Source of the DNA: Brevibacillus parabrevis | GTDB taxonomy: Bacteria; Bacillota; Bacilli; Brevibacillales; Brevibacillaceae | Reading direction: 5' to 3' | Length of the DNA stretch: 64,000 nt | Assembly (NCBI RefSeq): GCF_003710905.1 | Contig: NZ_RHHV01000032.1 | Location: 1 to 64,000, forward strand | In this document: positions 48,220-57,697 of the stretch, in pieces | How positions within the stretch are numbered: position 1 is the first letter of the stretch | Layout: every line of letters begins with the position of its first letter | The notes under the pieces: generated by a model | What the model was told of the DNA's origin: nothing | Databases searched by the model: none | The model's input: only the letters and a program-made list of their open reading frames with translations | Position numbers and translations under genes: made by a program

Positions 48220-49119
48220 TCATCCCTCTATTCTCGTCTCGGTACGCCGAATCCGCTGCGTTCCTACAAAAATCGAGGCAAGCACCAGAACCATCCCGAC
48301 CCCATGCATCCACGTAAACGCTTCGTTCAAAAACAGCACGGCAACGAGCGCTGCGCTAATCGGCATCATTCCGGTAAACAAGCCAGCCTTGGATGCCTCC
48401 ACCTTCGCCACTCCGTTGTACCAGAGGAAGAACGAGAGCACACTCGCCGTAACCGCGTAATAAAGCAACAGCCACCATATATGGGCCGGTACGGCTCCCC
48501 AATCGAAGCGAACCGCCTCCCAGATCGCAAACGGCAAAAACATGACAAAGCTGATGGCGTTGATCGCGGCGGTCATCTGAAACGGGGTAATTTTGCCTGA
48601 CAAGCGCTTGGCAAAAATCGTGAACAGCGCTTCGCTGACGACAGCCAAAAACACAAGCAGGTTGCCCAGCATACTCGCCAGCGATTGCTCCTGTGCTCCT
48701 CCCGTAAACGTAATCAGGCTGATTCCGCCCACGGAAAGGGCAATCGCCAGCATGTTGTTCAGTTGAAGCTTTTCCTTGAGAATCCAGAAGGAAAACAGAG
48801 CGATGCAGGCTGGAACCGTGCTCGTAATAATCCCTGCGGCTGTAGCGGTCGTCCACTGCACGCCGTACAACATGCAAACACTGAACAGAAAGACGCCGAA
48901 AAACGACTGCCAGAACAGGACGCTCCCCTCTTCCTTGCTCCAGGACGACTTCCACTCGCCGCGCCAAAAGAGCAACGGCAGCAAAATCGCGATCGCAATC
49001 AGGAACCGCAACTCGGAAAACAGGAAAACGGGCACGTGCGAAACCATTTCTTTACCGATGGAAATGTTCATTCCTACCAATGCCATTGATAGGGCCAACT
49101 GAATGTAGGCGAACAGCAT
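48220..49119 (-). CDS. DMT-superfamily (EamA) transporter
   Basis: A 299-residue integral membrane protein with ten spans as two EamA repeats. The first repeat starts YIQLALSMALVGMNISIGKE; the second covers MLGNLLVFLAVVSEALFTIF to the end. The loop between is short, and GISLITFTGG is a typical helix-9 motif. Relatives export amino acids or metabolites. The start at 49119 follows GAGGAAAG; an open frame before it lacks a site. It shares a strand with the acyltransferase gene but is separated from it by about 67 bases. Substrate unknown. Confidence 0.9.
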   Translation of the reverse strand: MLFAYIQLALSMALVGMNISIGKEMVSHVPVFLFSELRFLIAIAILLPLLFWRGEWKSSWSKEEGSVLFWQSFFGVFLFSVCMLYGVQWTTATAAGIITSTVPACIALFSFWILKEKLQLNNMLAIALSVGGISLITFTGGAQEQSLASMLGNLLVFLAVVSEALFTIFAKRLSGKITPFQMTAAINAISFVMFLPFAIWEAVRFDWGAVPAHIWWLLLYYAVTASVLSFFLWYNGVAKVEASKAGLFTGMMPISAALVAVLFLNEAFTWMHGVGMVLVLASIFVGTQRIRRTETRIEG

Positions 49120-49186
49120 GGGGTAATTCTTTCCTCCTCTCGTGCTCCTACTACTGTTCCATCCACACGTGCCGAAATCCTCTCCA

Positions 49187-50359
49187 TTATCCTGCGTGTG
49201 GCAGTTGTTTTTTCGCAGGTTCACTCACCCGTTTTTTCTCGGCAGCTCCTACGAGCAGAGCGCCAAACGGCAGTCTTCCCAGCCCGTACGACAGGAAAAA
49301 CGAAACAGCGGCGCACAGGACAAAAACGACCAGACTGCCGATCACTCCCGTGTGAAACAAACCGATGCCGCGCACGGCTTTCATAAGGTAAGTCAAGACC
49401 AGCGCGTGCATCAAATAAGCGCCGTACGAATACTTGCCGACAAGACTGAGCCAATGCGTCACAGCCAATTGCTTTTTCCCGATCAAGAGCGCCAAGCCGT
49501 AAACGCCAAGAAGCGACGCCACCGTATACAAAAACATGGACGGCTTGAGCGATGTCGCCACATTTAGGCTGATGCTTCCGCTGGCAAACACCTGAAGCAG
49601 CTCGTAGCCAATCCAGCCGTACAACAGGCAAAACGCTGCCGCAATCCACATCCAGCGCTTGCCGATCCATGCGCGGAAAGCAGGCAAAGCCACAGCTGCC
49701 ACGCCGCCCAACAAAAAGTAAAAGAAGTAGTAGAAAGCGTTGCGGTCGCGATACTTGATCATATACAGCTCAAGCGGCCCACCGCCAAAGTCGGCCATAT
49801 GCGCCGGAATGTAGCGAGCCGAAAACCACATCAGACCGCCGTATACGAAAGCAAGCAAGGCGCCGACCACGACAAACCGGGTGCGATTCACGACGAGACG
49901 ATGCAAAAAGCGAAACAGCTTTTGCCACAGCGGATAAAGCAAATAAAACTGGAAGATCATGACGACAAACCATAAATGATAGGAAGACGTTCCCGTCACG
50001 AGGTTTTTGATCACCGTCCGGAAAAAGCTGCTCTCCCATCCTTGCGGCCATGTTTGCAGAGACATGTAAATCGCCGACCAGATCCCGTATGGCACCAAAA
50101 TTTCCGTTACCCGCTTGCGCATAAAGCCGATGTAATTCACCTTTTCACAATAGTTGTAAAATAATACCAACCCTGTGATGAAAATAAAGGCCGGAACGGC
50201 GAATTTTAGCAAGTGAAACAACATTCCGTATACGATAGCCGTCTGTGTGCTCAAGCCCTGCTCCCTGATAAAAATGCCGATGACGTGTTGATAGACGACA
50301 GCGAGAAAGGCAAAGCCGCGAATGAGATCCAGTTCGGCTATGCGTTCTTTGCGACTCAT
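49187..50359 (-). CDS. Membrane acyltransferase (acyltransferase 3 family)
   Basis: A 390-residue polytopic enzyme with about ten spans. The family opening RIAELDLIRGFAFLAVVYQH, with the catalytic His near residue 24, is present; TGTSSYHLWFVVMIFQFYL is the second conserved block, and GKYSYGAYLMHALVL the third. Relatives O-acetylate surface polysaccharides or peptidoglycan. The ATG at 50359 follows AGGAAGG at about 13 bases. The C-terminal basic tail is cytoplasmic. It precedes the DMT transporter on the same strand. Acceptor unknown. Confidence 0.88.
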   Translation of the reverse strand: MSRKERIAELDLIRGFAFLAVVYQHVIGIFIREQGLSTQTAIVYGMLFHLLKFAVPAFIFITGLVLFYNYCEKVNYIGFMRKRVTEILVPYGIWSAIYMSLQTWPQGWESSFFRTVIKNLVTGTSSYHLWFVVMIFQFYLLYPLWQKLFRFLHRLVVNRTRFVVVGALLAFVYGGLMWFSARYIPAHMADFGGGPLELYMIKYRDRNAFYYFFYFLLGGVAAVALPAFRAWIGKRWMWIAAAFCLLYGWIGYELLQVFASGSISLNVATSLKPSMFLYTVASLLGVYGLALLIGKKQLAVTHWLSLVGKYSYGAYLMHALVLTYLMKAVRGIGLFHTGVIGSLVVFVLCAAVSFFLSYGLGRLPFGALLVGAAEKKRVSEPAKKQLPHAG

Positions 50360-50507
50360 GAAACTACCAGATCCTTCCTGCATGATTAACAAGTGTCATC
50401 CTATCATCATAACCATCCCGCCTGCGTCAAGCAAGTCCGCATACGGGGTACTCGTCTGGTTAAAAAAGCCTATGTTTATCCCACTTTTGGCCTTCGCGCA
50501 CACAAAA

Positions 50508-50540
50508 AAACCGGCGTCGTGGCGTGACATCGGTCTTTTA
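50508..50540 (-). terminator. Terminator of the ger operon
   Basis: The minus-strand ACCG-at-GTC and GAC-gc-CGGT arms pair, followed by seven T. It lies just after the last ger gene. Confidence 0.65.
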
Positions 50541-50554
50541 GCACATGTCCTCTC

Positions 50555-51724
50555 TTAGTTTGTTTGTACTTCTGCCTCAGGCAAGCCGCCAGGGACGGAA
50601 ATCAGACCAGGCCGCCGGATGAAAGCCTTGATCTTTGTTTCCACTTCCAGCTCGGAAAATACTTGGTCCCAGTTTTCGCGCACGGCTGCAAACTCCTTCG
50701 GGTATTTCCGGTGAAACTCCCGGCCGAAATTGACAATGTCTGCCTTGAACTCTTTTTGTACCTGGGAGAGGGCCAGCCTGATTCTCGTCTGGATGTCTTC
50801 GCGCATCCCTTCCTCTGCCCGGGCAATTTGCTCCGGAGTGTTCAAGGTCAGCTTTGTGCCATTTTGCACAATGTCTCCCTCTGTTTCAATATCGACGAGC
50901 ATCTTCCATTTCCCGTTTTCAATCAGCGGTGTCAATTTGGTCTTTTCCCGAATCGGGTTTAGTGACACGAAACCTCGCTCGTCTTTGATCTTGATCGTGA
51001 CTGTCGTGCTCGATACCTCGTCTCTGAGCCATAGCACCCCTTGCGTCGTCCGGTCGGACAAAGCGCCGATCATTTTGCCGTTTTTGAACACGGCTGTGCC
51101 AAACAAATACGGATTGGTCGCTTGCGGACGCTCTTTTTTCGGCGGCTTCATCATGTCAATCATCGGCAAGGCGGCCGCATTCGTCGGATTTGCAAACATT
51201 TTCTGCAAATCGAGCAGCGTGACTGCAAGCCCGACCTCCAGTTCGGACAGTTTGCGCACGACTTCCGCCGAATAGCGTTCGAGCGGCGGCATAATCTTCA
51301 GCAGCTCGCTTGCTTTTCCTTTGCTTACATACATAAAAGCCCGGTTGCGCGGTTCCGGGTGGCGGGCGTAATAGTCGATATACTCTTCCAAGCCGTGCCT
51401 GGCCAGCTCTTGTCCGTAAATGTACACCTTGCAGTGGCCCCAGAACACCTTTCGCGGTATTTTCAGCTGCACTTTGGACATCGCGTCGGCAATATTGACG
51501 CCTTCCGCAGAACGGATCAGCGTCATCGCTTCGTTTGCTCCTCCATCCCCGCCGCTGAGTGAGCGCGGAACGAATACTTGCACAGACAGCTCCACAGCGC
51601 GATCCGATACGAAGTCCATTGCGACTGCTGTCACGAGCGCCACATCATTGATTTCGACGCGGTCCCAGCAGCCGCCAAGACAGGCACAGCATAGCCAAAG
51701 AACGAGGGCAAGCCGCTTCTTCAT
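50555..51724 (-). CDS. Ger(x)C spore germination lipoprotein, second copy
   Basis: A 389-residue lipoprotein C subunit of a nutrient germinant receptor. The signal ends in lipobox LGGC (Cys19) immediately before WDRVEINDVAL, the family hallmark. Then come ADAMSKVQLKIPRKVFWGHC and RHPEPRNRAFMYVSKGKA, and the C-terminal domain ends with EVETKIKAFIRRPG. It lies on the outer face of the spore inner membrane. Its ATG at 51724 overlaps the stop of the preceding DUF2071 gene (ATGA), so the two are translationally coupled. It is about half identical by eye to the first C subunit in the operon. Confidence 0.93.
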   Translation of the reverse strand: MKKRLALVLWLCCACLGGCWDRVEINDVALVTAVAMDFVSDRAVELSVQVFVPRSLSGGDGGANEAMTLIRSAEGVNIADAMSKVQLKIPRKVFWGHCKVYIYGQELARHGLEEYIDYYARHPEPRNRAFMYVSKGKASELLKIMPPLERYSAEVVRKLSELEVGLAVTLLDLQKMFANPTNAAALPMIDMMKPPKKERPQATNPYLFGTAVFKNGKMIGALSDRTTQGVLWLRDEVSSTTVTIKIKDERGFVSLNPIREKTKLTPLIENGKWKMLVDIETEGDIVQNGTKLTLNTPEQIARAEEGMREDIQTRIRLALSQVQKEFKADIVNFGREFHRKYPKEFAAVRENWDQVFSELEVETKIKAFIRRPGLISVPGGLPEAEVQTN

Positions 51725-52488
51725 CGGCTGTTTTCTCCTTGCGTAGAAGAGATCAGCTTCTGCAGCGGCCAAACAAAGCTTTGAACCCCGCGGGCATACA
51801 GCATCAAATCGGGCTGCTCCTTTACGTCCAGCGAGAACGGCATCGGCATCGAATTTTCGCGAAAGCGCGCTGCGGCTGTCTGTAACAGCCACGGCTCATG
51901 ATACACGTCGGCATAATGCAGTTGGTTCGTGCGCTTGCACTGACAATAGAGCGTGTAGCGTTCCGTCAGCCAGTGCTCCAGCGTTCCCGACCGTGCTAGT
52001 ATAGGCTCCGAGACAGGCCAGTAGCTGCCGTGGAACACTGGCGAAGCGCCGCGAGCGGATAGGCGCTGGGACTGAAAATCGATCTGATTTTGCTCGGCGC
52101 GAAAGTCCATGCGCGCAGGATAATAAGGCAGCCGATACCAGTATTTGGCGATTTTTGTCACAAGCAGATGGGATGTGTCCAGAGACAAAAAGTAGACGCC
52201 CGCTTTCTCGCCTGCTTTCACATACGTTCGCACATTGATTTCGGGGAAGGAAGTGACGTACGGAACAGGGAACAGGCGACGGAGCCGCACTCCGGTCAGC
52301 AGAAAAGGAATGACGCTAATCCAGGCATGCCCACCGTATGTATCCAGTTCGAGGCCCGCCGGAATCAGGCTGCGCACCTGGTCGGGCGAGACAGCCCAGT
52401 GAGCGAACAGCAAATGCTCCCACGTCTGCGTCATCATCCAGCCTTTATGCTGTCGTTGTTCCTTGATCGGAATGATTCCCTGACTCAT
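51721..52488 (-). CDS. DUF2071 (YqjF-like) protein inside the ger operon
   Basis: A 255-residue protein of the DUF2071/YqjF family, with WEHLLFAHWAVSPDQVRSLI and the FPEINVRTYVK and LSLDTS blocks. No signal peptide or catalytic assignment. It is a frequent Bacillales gene of unknown role, not a known receptor component. Here it sits between the two C-subunit genes: 33 bases after the FMN-enzyme gene and with its TGA overlapping the ATG of the second C gene. Its expression in the forespore is therefore expected. The ATG at 52488 follows GGGGAGGGGTTCGC. Confidence 0.9.
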   Translation of the reverse strand: MSQGIIPIKEQRQHKGWMMTQTWEHLLFAHWAVSPDQVRSLIPAGLELDTYGGHAWISVIPFLLTGVRLRRLFPVPYVTSFPEINVRTYVKAGEKAGVYFLSLDTSHLLVTKIAKYWYRLPYYPARMDFRAEQNQIDFQSQRLSARGASPVFHGSYWPVSEPILARSGTLEHWLTERYTLYCQCKRTNQLHYADVYHEPWLLQTAAARFRENSMPMPFSLDVKEQPDLMLYARGVQSFVWPLQKLISSTQGENSR

Positions 52489-52520
52489 GCGAACCCCTCC
52501 CCAATTCCGTTTGCTCTTGG

Positions 52521-54008
52521 CTATATGCCGCTTTCCGCCGTTTCCGCAGACGTCTGGAAGGCAAGCGGTACTTTCGTCACTTTGCTCGTCAGCTCATCCA
52601 GGGCTACGAGATCGTCTGGCGTCACTTCTTTTAAAGAGGTTTTCCCCATGGCAAGCAGCGCGATTTCCATTTCATCCACAAAAGCAAGCAAAAAATTCGT
52701 CAAATACTTGGCGGCCTGCTCCGGGTCGAATTTGTCCTTGAGCTTCCCCGGATAGTTCGTCAGCTCAGTCGGCGGCTCCCATGGAATCGCCTTTGTCACC
52801 TGATCATGCGTCATCGCCCAGAGCATCGCCGTTCCCATGAAAATGCCGTCTGCCCCCAGCGCGATTGCCTTCAGACACTCGCCCGGAGTCGTATAGCCGC
52901 CGCCCGAGAGCAGTGTAATCTGGTCTTTGACCCCGCGCTCTTTCAAATAGTGAATCGCCCGGCTAAGCGCGTAAATCGTCGGCAAACCGAAGTCGTCCTC
53001 CAAAATCGGCGGGCCGCCCTTTGTCCCTGCCTGCCCACCATCAATACTGATAAAATCAACCCCAGCCTGGATGGAGATTTCCAAGTCCTGCTCGAGGACA
53101 GCGCTCGCGCATATTTTGACGCCAATCGGAATCCCGTCTGTCATCGTGCGCAGCTTGTCGACCAGCTTGCGCAAGTCTTCCGGGCTGTTGACTTCAGGCT
53201 GCCGGGACGGGATGACGACCATTTCTTCTCCCTCGACGCCCATCAATTGGCTGGCTTTGCCTGTGATGTACTCGCAAGGAATGAAGCTGGCAGCGGCTGC
53301 GGTCGCTCCTTGTCCGAAATGAATCTCAATCGCATCCGCCTGCCGCAATATTTCCGGTTCCTTGGACCATTTTCCCGAGTTGTACTGAATGATGAGATGT
53401 TTGGCGTATTTGCGCTCCTCCGGCAAAAGCGGCCCTTCTCCCGTATTGCTCAACGATCCCGCTGCCGCCGCTCCTTTTGCCATGGCAATCTTTACACTTT
53501 CGCTGATCCCGATGCCGAATCCCATTGCTCCGGGCATCAAGGGGATATCCAACGTTAGCGGTCTTTTTGCCTTCGGGCCAATCGTCAGCTTCATGTCGAC
53601 CTCGGCATCTTCATCAGCGGGCAGCACCGCCAGTTGGGCTGGGGAAAAAATCAAGCCATCAAAGTTGAGAAACTTGCGCGGACTGCCAAACGGCCGCTCA
53701 ATCGCTTGCCCTGTCGTCGCCCGCAGGCTGTTTTCCAGGACGTAGCGCGGGCTGACTTTGGTCAAGGCCGATACCATTTCAAAAATATTTTCCGGGTAGC
53801 GATCCGACATCAACCTTTTCATAAAGCGGCCGAGCAACCACTGTACCAGCGGGCGAAACGTGACAATTCCAAGAAGCGTAAACAAGATGCCTGCGACCAG
53901 CGTGCCAACAAAGGAGCCTATGAGAAAATCCAGCCACCTCCCACCCACTTCATCCACCTCCTGCGAGATTTGCTGTCCAGCCTTCGTCTGGTACGTTGCG
54001 TGGTACAT
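52521..54008 (-). CDS. Membrane-anchored FMN-binding glutamate synthase-like protein (YerD-like)
   Basis: A 495-residue protein of the FMN-dependent glutamate-synthase domain family, as in B. subtilis YerD. Residues 28-52 form a membrane span (FLIGSFVGTLVAGILFTLLG). The FMN/barrel motifs are clear: PLMPGAMGFGIGISESVKIA, DFISIDGGQAGTKGGPP, LLSGGGYTTPGECLKAIALG and ADGIFMGTAML. The iron-sulfur Cys cluster of true glutamate synthase is missing. The reaction is unknown; an oxidoreductase on the inner face of the membrane is likely. It starts ten bases after the first C-subunit gene with a weak GGAAAAG site, and so is part of the ger transcript. This is unusual company for a germinant receptor. 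Confidence 0.9.
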   Translation of the reverse strand: MYHATYQTKAGQQISQEVDEVGGRWLDFLIGSFVGTLVAGILFTLLGIVTFRPLVQWLLGRFMKRLMSDRYPENIFEMVSALTKVSPRYVLENSLRATTGQAIERPFGSPRKFLNFDGLIFSPAQLAVLPADEDAEVDMKLTIGPKAKRPLTLDIPLMPGAMGFGIGISESVKIAMAKGAAAAGSLSNTGEGPLLPEERKYAKHLIIQYNSGKWSKEPEILRQADAIEIHFGQGATAAAASFIPCEYITGKASQLMGVEGEEMVVIPSRQPEVNSPEDLRKLVDKLRTMTDGIPIGVKICASAVLEQDLEISIQAGVDFISIDGGQAGTKGGPPILEDDFGLPTIYALSRAIHYLKERGVKDQITLLSGGGYTTPGECLKAIALGADGIFMGTAMLWAMTHDQVTKAIPWEPPTELTNYPGKLKDKFDPEQAAKYLTNFLLAFVDEMEIALLAMGKTSLKEVTPDDLVALDELTSKVTKVPLAFQTSAETAESGI

Positions 54009-54017
54009 GCTCGTTTG

Positions 54018-55202
54018 CTACTTTTCCGCTTTTCCATGCTCATCGGTTGAGCCAGCAGGTCGGGAAATCAGTCCTGGTCGGCGGACAGCGGCCTGAACCT
54101 GTATGTTCACATCAATTTGCGGGTAGAGCGCGTCCCACATCGGTTTCGCTTGCTCCCACTCCTGCGGATACTTCCGGTGAAAAGCAGCGGCAAAATTGCC
54201 CGCGTCCGCGTCAAACTCCTTTTGCAAATGAAAGAGAGCGAGCCTGATGCGCGACTTGATTTCGTCGTTGACCGATTTCTGCACGAGCGCGATGCTGCTC
54301 GGCTCCATCATGTTCAGCTTCGTCGCGTTTTCCACGATGTCGCCTTCCGTATCAATTTTGACCAAAATCGACCACTTTCCATTCGCAATGCGCGGAATCA
54401 GCTTGGTCGTCGCCCGAATCGGTACGACAGAGACAAGCCCTTGGCCCTCTGGCAGGTCTACGCTGATGGATGCCCGGGTGATTTCATTGCGCAGCCAGAG
54501 CAGCCCCCTCGTAGCTTTCGATGTCAAGACTCCTGCCAGCTTGTCCTTTTTAAAAATGGCGGTTCCGAGCAGCGGCGTGTTTTTCTGGATTTGCTCCTTG
54601 TCTTTCAATTTGTTCCCTTCCTGTATATAGGGAATGGCTACTGCTTGCGCCTCGCTTTTGAGCATGTTGCGAAAGTCGATCAAAGTTACAGGCATGCCGA
54701 TATGCAGGCTCGCGTATTCGCGCAACGCTTCTGCTGTAGAGCGCTCCAGGACGCTTTCGATTCCGAGTGTCTCGACTGCTTTTCCTTTTGATATGTACAA
54801 ATAGGCACGATTGCGTGGTTCAGGATGACGCACGAGAAAATCAATATGATCGGCTATCCCTTCCCGGGCGATCTCTTCGCCGAACAAATAAATTTTGCAG
54901 TGCCCCCAGAACACTTTGCGGGAGAGCTTCGCCTGCACTTTGGACATCGCGTCGGCAATATTGATTCCTTTTCCGCTCAGAACCGTGGTCAGCTCCCTGG
55001 TCGAGCTGCCCGTCGGCACTCCCAGCCCGCCTCCTCCCACTTCTTTTGGAATAAACACTTGGATGCTCAGGTCGATTTCGTCTTTTCCCGCCTTGTCCAC
55101 AGCAGCAGCGGTAATGATTGCGAGGTCGTTGACTTCCGTCCGATCCCAGCATCCGCCAAGCAGCGCACAGGAAACCAGCAAAACCAGAACGACTCCTCTC
55201 AT
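54018..55202 (-). CDS. Ger(x)C spore germination lipoprotein, first copy
   Basis: A 394-residue C subunit of the receptor. The signal MRGVVLVLLVSCALLGGC gives Cys18 lipobox, then WDRTEVNDLAIITAAAVDK, SDAMSKVQAKLSRKVFWGHC-type block and RHPEPRNRAYLYISKGKA. The C-terminus ends RRPGLISRPAGSTDEHGKAE. It is surface-anchored on the spore inner membrane. ATG 55202 overlaps the TGA of the preceding B-subunit gene (ATGA); GAAGGAGGTTCC lies ideally upstream within that gene. It is followed after ten bases by the FMN enzyme. Confidence 0.95.
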   Translation of the reverse strand: MRGVVLVLLVSCALLGGCWDRTEVNDLAIITAAAVDKAGKDEIDLSIQVFIPKEVGGGGLGVPTGSSTRELTTVLSGKGINIADAMSKVQAKLSRKVFWGHCKIYLFGEEIAREGIADHIDFLVRHPEPRNRAYLYISKGKAVETLGIESVLERSTAEALREYASLHIGMPVTLIDFRNMLKSEAQAVAIPYIQEGNKLKDKEQIQKNTPLLGTAIFKKDKLAGVLTSKATRGLLWLRNEITRASISVDLPEGQGLVSVVPIRATTKLIPRIANGKWSILVKIDTEGDIVENATKLNMMEPSSIALVQKSVNDEIKSRIRLALFHLQKEFDADAGNFAAAFHRKYPQEWEQAKPMWDALYPQIDVNIQVQAAVRRPGLISRPAGSTDEHGKAEK

Positions 55203-56305
55203 CCTGACGGAACCTCCTTCGCTTTGCTGCGCTTTCCACGCACGATTGCATAAAGCAGCAGACATCCCGGCCAGAAGCAGAAAGACCACGCGAGGATGGC
55301 GGGAATCGCAATCAGGGTGATCGCCCCCAGCTCCGCGAAGCTGGGGATTCCCCAAAAGCTGAACAGCACGATCAAAAAACCGATCGGCCAAATAAGCGGC
55401 TGGTAACAGGTGAGATTCAGGCATTGGGCTGTTCCCAGTACCGTCGCGTAGTAAAACATCGACACTTTGATAAAGGCGCCGATCACCCAGATCGCCATGA
55501 CAGCCGATTCCATGTTCTCAAAAAAATCGGCAATACTCACATATCTGGCGGTATCCATGATCGGAAACAAAATATTCGGCAAAGCATCCCCCATCAAAAA
55601 CAGCGTGACCAAATTGACGATAGTCATGGTAATCATCGCTCCTGCCACAGTCCACACCGCAGCTTTTGTCCCCTGCGGGCGATTGGCGAGCACCGGCAAC
55701 AAGTACGAAATCAAAAACACTTCGCTGTACCAGCCGAGCGGCGTGATGGCCCCTTTGATCGACGGCAACAGTCCGCGATCGAGGACAGGAAACAAATTGC
55801 CGGGGTCCAGAGCAGGAAACACAAGGCCGATCATCAACAGCAGCGGAACAATGAACATCGGAAAGAAAACTTGCGCCGTTCGCCCGAGAACTTCGACCCC
55901 GCCTTTGACGGCAAAAGCACAGACGACAATCAGCGCGGACGAAATGACACTGAGCGGCGTTTCCTTCAAAAAAATCGCGATGAAATCCGCATACTCGCGC
56001 ACGATGACGCCGCTTACCTGCAACAAGACGAGCAGGTACAAAAGGCCCATGATCGCAGATGGCACCGTTCCAGCGATTGCTTTTCCTTGCTCGATAATCG
56101 TCATGCCGGGAAACCGCTTATGCAGCTGGATCGCGATAAACACGCTGAGAAAGCCGATGAGCGATGACCAAAACGGCGTGAGCCACAAATCGTTCCGGGC
56201 CGCTTGAGCCATGACGTTAGGTCCTCCAAGCATCGCGGTAGACACGAGCACGGGATAGATAATCATCCCCATCTGCAAGGCTGAAATTTTTCCCGTTTCA
56301 AGCAT
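55199..56305 (-). CDS. GerAB-type germinant-receptor permease, second B subunit
   Basis: A 368-residue integral membrane protein of the amino-acid permease superfamily with ten spans. It opens MLETGKISALQMGMIIYPVL and contains GWYSEVFLISYLLPVLANRP and FPIMDTARYVSIADFFENME, the family's conserved spans. B subunits bind the germinant within the spore inner membrane. It follows the first B gene by six bases and overlaps the C-subunit start. Two B genes in one operon could give two ligand specificities, or one mixed receptor. ATG 56305 follows AAGGATGAGAAAC. Confidence 0.95.
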   Translation of the reverse strand: MLETGKISALQMGMIIYPVLVSTAMLGGPNVMAQAARNDLWLTPFWSSLIGFLSVFIAIQLHKRFPGMTIIEQGKAIAGTVPSAIMGLLYLLVLLQVSGVIVREYADFIAIFLKETPLSVISSALIVVCAFAVKGGVEVLGRTAQVFFPMFIVPLLLMIGLVFPALDPGNLFPVLDRGLLPSIKGAITPLGWYSEVFLISYLLPVLANRPQGTKAAVWTVAGAMITMTIVNLVTLFLMGDALPNILFPIMDTARYVSIADFFENMESAVMAIWVIGAFIKVSMFYYATVLGTAQCLNLTCYQPLIWPIGFLIVLFSFWGIPSFAELGAITLIAIPAILAWSFCFWPGCLLLYAIVRGKRSKAKEVPSG

Positions 56306-56311
56306 AGTTTC

Positions 56312-57463
56312 TCATCCTTCTTGCTTTTCGGTATGGGTATGGGCTTGTTCAGGTGCCATGGTCATTTGCGCTTGGCTTTGCTGTTTGCCTTTTTTGCGCA
56401 GCAGGGCCAAACCGAGCAAAAGCAGCGGACAGATCGTCTGCATGAGCGGCCCGTAAAACGGAAACGAGATTACATCGAAGCGACTTGCCTGATTGAGGTT
56501 GGGGATGGACCAGAAGCTGAGGGCAGCGATGAGGATACCGATCGGGAGCACAATCGGGCGATAATCGGCAAGCCCGAGCCATTGACTCGTTCCCAGCACA
56601 GTAGCGTAGTAAAATATTGATATTTTGACGAACATCCCGAGAATCCAGACGGTCATGACCACAGAGTCGAGATTTTCAAAGAAGTCCGCAATACTGATGT
56701 AGCGAAAGGCAACCATGACCGGATACAAGTAATCCGCAGCCTGCGTCCCGAACACCAGCAAAATAAACAGATTGATACAGGTCAGCATCAGCGCAATTCC
56801 CAAAATCGTCAGCATCCCCGAGCGCATGCCTTTGCCCCGATCGGTCACGAAGGGCAAAAAAAAGCTCATCAGAAACGCCTCGCTGAAGTAGCCTTGCGGG
56901 ATCAGTGCCCCTTTCAGCGAAGGGAGCAAGCCGTGTTCCAGCATGGGAAACAGAAAATCGGGCTTCATGTCCCGGAGCAAAAAAGGCATGAGAATGAGCG
57001 GAAACATAAAGAAAAAGAAAAAGAGCTGTGCCGTCCTGCCGATCGATTCTACTCCTGCTTTCACAGCGTAGGCGCAGACGGCGATCATCGTGATAATGAC
57101 GATGCTGATCGGTGTCTGCGGCAAAAAATTGCCGATGATAAACTCGGCGTACCCTCTGGCGATCAATCCTGTCATGTGGATGTAAAAAAACAGGATGAGC
57201 AGCCCGAACAGCTTTCCCGGAATCGTACCGATAATGTCGGTACTGTATTCGACGACGGATTTTTGCGGGTACAGTTTGTTCAAGGCTATGGCGGCATACA
57301 CCGTTAAAAAGCCGGTCAAGGACGCCCAGGCAGGCGACAGCCACAAATCATTTTGCGCGTATTTTCCGCTATAACTCGGCACAGCTGTAACAGCCGAAGC
57401 AATGACAGCCAGGAAAATCATTTTTCCCATCTGCGCGGAAGAGATTTTTCCCTGTTCTAGCAA
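56312..57463 (-). CDS. GerAB-type germinant-receptor permease, first B subunit
   Basis: A 383-residue B subunit with ten spans. It opens LEQGKISSAQMGKMIFLAV, parallel to the second B subunit, and contains GYFSEAFLMSFFLPFVTDRG and FRYISIADFFENLDSVVMTV. I place the start at TTG 57463 because it aligns with the paralogue's first Met; a GTG three codons up (57472) is the alternative. The C-terminus is a long Gln/His-rich tail (QQSQAQMTMAPEQAHTHTEK), longer than usual. It lies 15 bases after the small D gene. The tail differs strongly from the second copy, suggesting different partners. Confidence 0.93.
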   Translation of the reverse strand: MLEQGKISSAQMGKMIFLAVIASAVTAVPSYSGKYAQNDLWLSPAWASLTGFLTVYAAIALNKLYPQKSVVEYSTDIIGTIPGKLFGLLILFFYIHMTGLIARGYAEFIIGNFLPQTPISIVIITMIAVCAYAVKAGVESIGRTAQLFFFFFMFPLILMPFLLRDMKPDFLFPMLEHGLLPSLKGALIPQGYFSEAFLMSFFLPFVTDRGKGMRSGMLTILGIALMLTCINLFILLVFGTQAADYLYPVMVAFRYISIADFFENLDSVVMTVWILGMFVKISIFYYATVLGTSQWLGLADYRPIVLPIGILIAALSFWSIPNLNQASRFDVISFPFYGPLMQTICPLLLLGLALLRKKGKQQSQAQMTMAPEQAHTHTEKQEG

Positions 57464-57478
57464 GCACCCCACCCTTTT

Positions 57479-57697
57479 TTATTCCAAGTAGTGACCCAGC
57501 GGCTCGAAAATTTCATTGATCATCGTGGTGGGTCCCGGCAAATTCGGCAAATCGAACATGGACAGCACCCAGCCGATGAAAACCAAGGCGATGAAGGTCA
57601 TTTTGTCTCGCCTCGGCAAGCGCGACAGACGCGGCCACTCGATGGCAAACAGGATGCAGACGAGAGCGCTCATTCCGGCGACCAGCCCCCATTTCAA
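57479..57697 (-). CDS. Small two-span protein of the ger operon (D-subunit type)
   Basis: A 72-residue protein with two membrane spans, LVAGMSALVCILFAIEW and MTFIALVFIGWVLSMFDL, joined by a basic loop RLSRLPRRDK, and an amphipathic tail. The start TTG 57697 overlaps the TGA of the A gene (TTGA), with GGGGGAGA upstream. Small two-span D proteins encoded in or next to gerA-type operons are known to modulate receptor function, and this one sits between A and B. It is easily missed because it begins with TTG and lies inside longer spurious frames. Confidence 0.82.
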   Translation of the reverse strand: MKWGLVAGMSALVCILFAIEWPRLSRLPRRDKMTFIALVFIGWVLSMFDLPNLPGPTTMINEIFEPLGHYLE

